A stretch of DNA of 14,405 nucleotides from Entamoeba histolytica HM-1:IMSS. Its lineage: Eukaryota > Evosea > Mastigamoebida > Endamoebidae. The notes under the pieces are model-generated. The model was not told the DNA's origin. It worked only from the letters and a program-made list of their open reading frames with translations, and did no database searches. Position 1 is the stretch's first letter; every line of letters begins with the position of its first letter. Location: positions 1 to 14,405 of the forward strand of contig NW_001915213.1 of assembly GCF_000208925.1 (NCBI RefSeq). Reading direction: 5' to 3'. The translations under genes and the position numbers were made by a program. Positions 9,517-14,405 of the stretch are shown piece after piece.

Positions 9517-11093
9517 TTATTCTTCTTTAAATATTTTCATTACTTCAAATTCTTCTATTTCTTCTTTCTTGTTCACTTTTGATATTATTTCTTTTAATTC
9601 ATTATCTTTCCATTGGTGTTTTATTATTTCTTCCTCCATTATTCTATTGATTTCTCTTTTAATTTCATTCTTTATTTTAAATGTCTTCTTTATTATTTCT
9701 TTATATTCATTAATATCATTTACTTTAATTTCAAATTCTTGTATTAATCTTTCTATTATTTCTTCTTTAAGTTGACCTCTTAATTTTCTTTCAAATAATT
9801 TCAAAACAAAACATTTATATTGTGTTAAAATTTCTTCTTTTCTATCTGTTTGCTTCCATTGTTTTTTGATTATCTAATTCTAATGTGATGATATTCTTAT
9901 GCTGAATATCAATTTCTTCAATGGATTTCTGCGTTAACTTTCTTTTTTGGAAGATCATCTTCACTTGATGATATTTCATCAGCTACTACCACATTGGGGG
10001 AGAGGTCATTTACTATTTGTGTTTCAGATGAGTCTGTTATATTGTAAGTTACCTCTTCTTTCTTCTTTTCTTCCTGTGTATTTTCATTTTCTAATTTAGA
10101 TAATTTATCTTTCAGAAAGAGCAATTGTTGTGTTAAATTGTTTACTTCAGACCTTTTTCTTTCAGATTCAGCATGGAATTTGAATATTTTTATCACACTC
10201 GTGGTTTTTTGTGCTTATCTCATTCTCATGCTTCCTCTTTAATGTCATAATATCTTTTGTTAGTTTCTTAATGGTTTATTCTTTTATTTGTATTTCCTTT
10301 TTCATTTCTTCTTTCTCTTTCATATCCTCCTCCACTTTCTTTTCTATTTCTTCTATTCTTCTTTCTTTTTTACTGTTTTCTTCTTCCTCTTCATTGATCA
10401 TCTTTTATTTTTATTAAAATCTTTATCATCTTTATCTTCATTTTCAATACTCATTACATAGTTATTGTATATTTTATTGTCTTTAATCTCAATTGGATTG
10501 TACTGATTATTGTCTTCTTCCATTGTCATACTAATAGTCTCTTCTTCCATTCTGATTGTTTTTGTTTTTTCTCGTGCAAGAAGATACCATCTTCTCTATA
10601 TTGTTGATGATGTATATTCTTTAATCTTGGTATTTTTAATTTCTTCTATTTTATGTGGTGTAAATATTTTAATTTCTTCTTCAAAGAGTTTTTTCCAATA
10701 TTCTTGGTTTTGTATTTCAATGATTTCTTTTCTTTGATTTCTATTTTGTTTCTTATTTTGATATTGTTTGTACCTTCTTTGTGTGTTATTATGGTATTTG
10801 TTTTTCTTATATTGATATTGTTTATTTCTATTGAAGTTATTATTATTAAAGTGTTTATGACGATGATTATAAATGAAGTGATGAGTGAAATAATTTGTAT
10901 CATCAATGTTATGATATTTATGGTTATAATTGTTATTGAAATGATTAGTGTGATTATTCATGTATATCTGTCAATACAGATAATACCTATTTTCACTCAT
11001 TCTTCTATCATTTATATTTCTTGGTTGATGTGAAATTCTTCTTTTTTGGTTATTTATTTTTTTATATTTTTTGTGGTGTCTCCTGTAATGCAT
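9517..11093 (-). pseudogene. LINE ORF1 relic: basic, coiled-coil RNA-binding-type protein
   Basis: From the ATG at 11093 the frame encodes a basic Arg/His/Asn-rich segment (start MHYRRHHKKYKK), interrupted by TGA at 10971-10973 and TAG at 10596-10598. An acidic stretch follows up to TGA at 10398-10400, then a frameshift. The next part is a Glu/Lys heptad-rich coiled coil (NEEEEENSKKERRIEEIEKK) with TAA at 10276-10278. More frame changes occur near 10200, 9937 and 9860, with coiled-coil sequence continuing in each new frame. The final part (9804-9517) is open and charged, ending KIFKEE then TAA at 9517-9519. That TAA may be the genuine ORF1 stop, since it gives about 525 codons, near the roughly 500 I recall for EhLINE1 ORF1. 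ORF1 proteins of these elements bind RNA and act as chaperones. The ORF1/ORF2 border is inferred. Confidence 0.65.
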
Positions 11094-11143
11094 CTTTTTA
11101 TTTAAAATATCAGGTAAATAGTATGAAATAAATAAAAAATTAG

Positions 11144-11637
11144 TTAATTAAATGGTAATAGAATTTTCATCAATTCTTCACTAGTCATTGGAAATTAATC
11201 ATATCACTGAGCTGTTTTAAAGAATAATCTCTTTTTTAACATATTCTTTAGGATTTTGTATGAGTATGAGAAAATTACTTCTTTCATTTACTTCTATTAA
11301 GGTTTTCTCAATTTTCTTTCTGTTTTCTTTCTTCTTTTTAAGCCTTTAATTTGATTTAATTTTAATGAATTTTATTTACCTCTTTTTCTTTTATGACACA
11401 CTTTAGTAGATTCTTTTTCTTGGTTAATACATTCGTATATATTTTTCACTTCTTTTTTTTTTAATAAATACTTAGTATTACATTACAATATGCAATATCC
11501 CACCACAATAAATTGTTGCACACTTGCAACATTACCTAATACATTTCATATTCAAAAACATTGTCATAACCAGATAATAACTGGGGGATGTTGTCAAACT
11601 TTGCAATTCTATTAATGGTTTGTGTGTTATGTTTCAT
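11144..11637 (-). pseudogene. Decayed host gene, family not identified (about 165 codons)
   Basis: Starting at an ATG at 11637, the minus strand encodes INRIAKFDNIPQLLSGYDNV and FEYEMY, then TAG at 11536-11538 (probably CAG, Gln, originally). It continues VMLQVCNNLLWWDIAYCNVI to a TAA at 11461-11463, beside a 10-nt A-run where the frame changes. Next comes EVKNIYECINQEKESTKVCH, then a strongly basic, possibly nuclear-localisation-like segment (KRKRGK...KGLKRRKKTERKLRK) with another TAA. After a further shift it reads FLILIQNPKEYVKKEIIL, then KQLSDMINF, then PMTSEELMKILLPFN and TAA at 11144-11146, each in a different frame. The Trp, Cys and Pro content and the locally higher GC argue for former coding sequence. 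I do not recognise the family. The LINE begins within about 50 nt of its end. Confidence 0.6.
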
Positions 11638-11991
11638 AGAATGCACTTGTTTTGTTTGGTTTGATGTTGTTGAAATAACAAATGAATGAGAAAGAATGAT
11701 TCTTTGTTGTATTTTTCAAATTAATTAATAACTAATATTAATAAATTAACGAAATGAATAATAATGAGAAATAATGTAATTTAAACAAAATGAAATAAAA
11801 AGAATGATAAATAATCAACATTTCATTGAATAAAATATTATTTAACTTTCATATTTCATATATTAATTAATTCATTTATTAAACATTCTATTTCAGTCAA
11901 TGTTTATTTACAATATAAACTATCATATTTTATATTAATTTATTCAAAATAAATTTAAATAAAAATTCATTTACTTTCTTTAATTTTTAAA
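11638..11991. other. AT-rich gap between two relics
   Basis: Composed mainly of TTAATTAA-like and AATAATGA-like words. The minus-strand frame of the relic at 11144-11637 stays open for about 25 codons upstream of its ATG, to about 11710, so that relic could begin further out. Otherwise nothing is seen. It may have been its promoter region. Confidence 0.4.
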
Positions 11992-13023
11992 TTATTTCAT
12001 CAAACATACAGTAGAAATAGAATCATATCATCTTTCGGATGATGTTTTATCATTATACATAATTATTATCTTTTTAATTATTTCTTCTTTATGATGAATA
12101 TTGATGAAAAGTTATTATCTAGTTCTTCTTGGTCAATAAATTCCATATCTTCTTTTACAAACACAAATATTTTGGTAATTTTGTTTTCTATTTATTTCTT
12201 TCACTTCTTTCTTGTTCTTCTTCTTGTTGATTTTTTAGGAAGAATAATTTATTTAGTTTCAGTTCTTTTAACGTTTCATTTATTACAACTAATTTCTTCT
12301 GTGTATTTCATTCTTTTATTTCTTTATTTGGGTATGCTTTTCTTGTTTAATATTTCTATCTTTTTATCTCTTTCTTCAGTAATACTATGTTAATCATTAT
12401 CTCTTTTTTAACTTCTTCTACATTAATTAATGTTAATAATATTAACATTGTCATCATCATTACAATTCCATTTTATCTTTGTGTATTATTATAACAATAT
12501 AAACCTTTTGATTCATTAAATTACATTGGAAAATTTATTATTTTCCAGTTATTCCATTAAACATTTCCAACAATTTTTGTTGTCATTTCTCTACTTTTCT
12601 TCATGAACTTCTTTATAAATAACATTAGTATTTAATTAACATGATATAACATATCTCTAAATGGCTGATATTGGAAAATATTCTGTATTATTTTATTCAT
12701 TGTTTTATTGTTTTGTGCAAATTCTGGTTGAAATTCAAAACAATATTAATTATTTAAAGTTCTTTTTTAATATTTTTATAATATAATCAACACTACTATT
12801 CTCACCTGAACAATAGGTTAAAAATTATTAAACATTAATTTAATTTATTTAGTATAATTAACACTATTTATTCATATATATTCTTTTCATTCTTCTATGT
12901 CTTGTAACACAGATATATTAATAATAAAAATATATCTCATTTATCACTTTCTCATTATGTTCATTTTATTTATTTAGTTTCTGATTTTGCGGTATTATTT
13001 TCTTTCAAAACATTCTTTTTCAT
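11992..13023 (-). pseudogene. Decayed host gene, family not identified (about 340 codons)
   Basis: A plausible start at 13023 reads MKKNVLKENNTAKSETK, preceded by AAATTCAAA, an Entamoeba initiator-like sequence. Successive blocks in changing minus-strand frames are MRYIFIINISVLQDIEE and INSVNYTK (with internal stops), LTYCSGENSSVDYIIKILKK, FEFQPEFAQNNKTMNKIIQN, FQYQPFRDMLYHVN, NVIYKEVHEE, ETLKELKLNKLFFLKNQQEE, and FVKEDMEFIDQEELDNNFSS. A last block runs KEEIIKKIIIMYNDKTSSER, TGA at 12028-12030, YDSISTVCLMK and TAA at 11992-11994. The block ISVLQDIEE...INSVNY faintly recalls the N-terminal module of the Entamoeba leucine-rich-repeat proteins, but that is from memory and weak. The many frameshifts and stops exclude a full-length product. 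Individual block borders are approximate. Confidence 0.5.
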
Positions 13024-14405
13024 TTTGAATTTACAAAATGTATTTTCAATTACTTGTATTTCAAATGAAAAGTAAATTAATTTATTTAATATTCATTGAT
13101 TGATTGTTAGTTGATAGTCGTTTTAAATAACAATTAAACATGTCAATTATTTATCAAATTGATGAATTGAAGTTATTTATTATTAAAAACATTTAATTTT
13201 CATTTGAAATAAATAATTACAATTCTACATTTTTTTTAAATATTCTTCATATTATATTTTATTTAAATGAAAAACAACAAAATATTTTATCAAATGTTAC
13301 ATAAACATTATTGTTGTTTTTATTTAATTTTTACATAAAAATATATATTTTTGAAATAAAAGGAAATAGAAAATATTTAAAAATAAACGAATAAATTTAT
13401 CGATAATTTAACATAACAGTTTGTTTTTGTTTATTGGTTTGAAATTCAAACATCATTAAATAAAAATAAATTTGTAATGTTATGATTGAATTAAAAAATG
13501 AATAAATAATTTTACATATTTTTGAAATATATTTATTATTATAATTTTTAATTTCCATTAAACAATTATTTTTTATTTAGTGACAATAATTATATTTTTA
13601 TTCATGGATTATTAATTAGAATGAACGATGATAGTGTTGTTAAATAATCAAAATAAAAGAATGAAATATGATTAAATTATTTTTTATTTTATCTTCAATA
13701 AACAAAAAGAAATATTAACAATATTGATATTTTCTCATATTAAATAATTTAATAAATAAAATATTAATTATTTCTTCTAATATTTTGTTATTTAATGTAA
13801 TGGTTTATTTGTTTTGATTTTTATTCATTGTGTATTTATAATAATTATTTCATTTCTTTTCTCTTTTACTTCTTATTCTTATTTTATTATCTTATTTTTT
13901 GTTTATCATTTATTATCTTTATTAAATTAATTTGATTGAATTAATTGTTGATAAAACAAAGTTATATTAAATATAATAACAACAAAGAAATAATAAAGCA
14001 AAGATAAATAAGTGACATTATTTATTTTCTATTATTATTTATTCATATGAGAATAATCATTTCTTTATACTTTAATATTGTTTATTCTTCAATTATTATT
14101 TAGTTTTTCATTAATAAGAATGTTTTTTTTCTCTTCATTATTCTTTTATTTAAATTGAATTGTTTTCTTTTTATTTTTCATCATTTTAATTATTCTCATT
14201 GAATTATCATTTATTTATTTCTTATTTTATGTTGAATGAATATTTCATTATCATTATATTATTATTTATAATTTCATTTATTATTAATATCATCATTTAT
14301 ATCATTTTCTTTTCTTATTATTCTTTCATATTATCTTATTTCATTCTTTCTATTATTATTTATTATATTTCTTAGTAAATTACTTCATCATATTCAATTA
14401 TTATT
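13024..14405. other. Low-complexity AT-rich DNA, no gene seen
   Basis: No supportable open frame on either strand. From about 13800 to the end the plus strand is strongly pyrimidine-biased, built from TTATT- and TCATT-like words, with few G residues. I see no tandem array with a fixed period, no RNA gene and no clear promoter beyond the initiator-like motif at the start of the neighbouring relic. Confidence 0.5.

Larger units (their letters stand above)
6667..11143 (-). mobile_element. Near full-length, inactivated LINE (R2-type endonuclease, EhLINE-like)
   Basis: About 4.5 kb on the minus strand reads as one non-LTR retrotransposon: a coiled-coil ORF1, then ORF2 with a reverse transcriptase and a restriction-like endonuclease. 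That is the order and about the size I recall for EhLINE elements of Entamoeba (about 4.8 kb). The 3' end is placed at a (TAA)n tail at 6667-6687. The 5' end is inferred from the first ORF1 ATG at 11093 plus a short leader, reaching the neighbouring relic that ends at 11144. Both ORFs are broken many times, so the element cannot move by itself. I found no convincing target-site duplication. The boundaries are uncertain by some tens of bases, the 5' end more so. Confidence 0.85.

Noticed and set aside
8520..9775. Several plus-strand open frames of 68-77 codons (8520-8747, 8771-9004, 9569-9775)
   Set aside because: They lie antisense to the LINE ORF1/ORF2 relic, where RT motifs are unmistakable on the minus strand. 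Their hydrophobic, Phe/Ile/Ser-rich sequences are what antisense reading of Lys/Glu/Asn-rich coding DNA gives.
10211..11033. Plus-strand membrane-protein-like frames (10211-10417, 10510-10737, 10653-11033)
   Set aside because: They mirror the charged coiled-coil and basic parts of LINE ORF1 in antisense. No promoter or recognisable motif supports them.
11514..11531. Hairpin TGTTGCA-CACT-TGCAACA as a possible regulatory or element-end structure
   Set aside because: It falls inside coherent former coding sequence of the 11144-11637 relic, and a 7-bp stem is unremarkable.
11555..11575. About 15 bases shared in inverted orientation with the LINE zinc-finger region near 7185
   Set aside because: A match of this length is expected about once by chance in 14 kb of such AT-rich DNA, and the flanks do not match.
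12091..12393. Plus-strand 100-codon frame resembling a multi-pass membrane protein
   Set aside because: It is antisense to the Glu/Lys-rich part of the relic at 11992-13023. The hydrophobicity arises from T-rich complement of coding DNA.
1..14405. CRISPR arrays, rRNA or tRNA genes, tRNA arrays
   Set aside because: No regularly spaced repeats, cloverleaf patterns with conserved TTC box, or rRNA-like GC-richer blocks were seen on either strand.

Overview
The window looks like nuclear DNA of an Entamoeba-type amoeba. This rests on the very AT-rich composition, the standard genetic code with Entamoeba-like codon use, a 56-nt intron with the Entamoeba donor GTTTGT, compact promoters just upstream of the ATG, a decayed non-LTR retrotransposon with an R2-type restriction-like endonuclease, and a relic of a TLDc-type gene, a family I recall as expanded in Entamoeba. 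I cannot name the species.

Layout. Positions 1-1735 are AT-rich with no supportable gene. Positions 1736-3006 (minus) hold an intact two-exon PPP-family Ser/Thr phosphatase that resembles calcineurin A. Positions 3007-4540 separate it from a divergent gene and contain a decayed TLDc-domain gene on the minus strand (about 3300-3972). Positions 4541-6406 (plus) hold an intact 621-residue alkyl sulfatase of the metallo-beta-lactamase superfamily. Positions 6667 to about 11143 (minus) are one near full-length but heavily mutated LINE, with a coiled-coil ORF1 followed by ORF2 (reverse transcriptase, CCHC finger, PD-D endonuclease). Two more relics follow on the minus strand, 11144-11637 and 11992-13023, neither assigned to a family. 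The last 1.4 kb is low-complexity, T-rich DNA.

Only two genes appear functional: the phosphatase and the sulfatase. They are divergently transcribed, and nothing shows that they work together. The sulfatase could act in turnover of the sulfated lipids for which Entamoeba is known; that is inference. The right half is a gene graveyard: one LINE and two unrelated host relics, all on one strand and all broken by frameshifts and stops. Most of those stops are one transition away from Gln, Arg or Trp codons.
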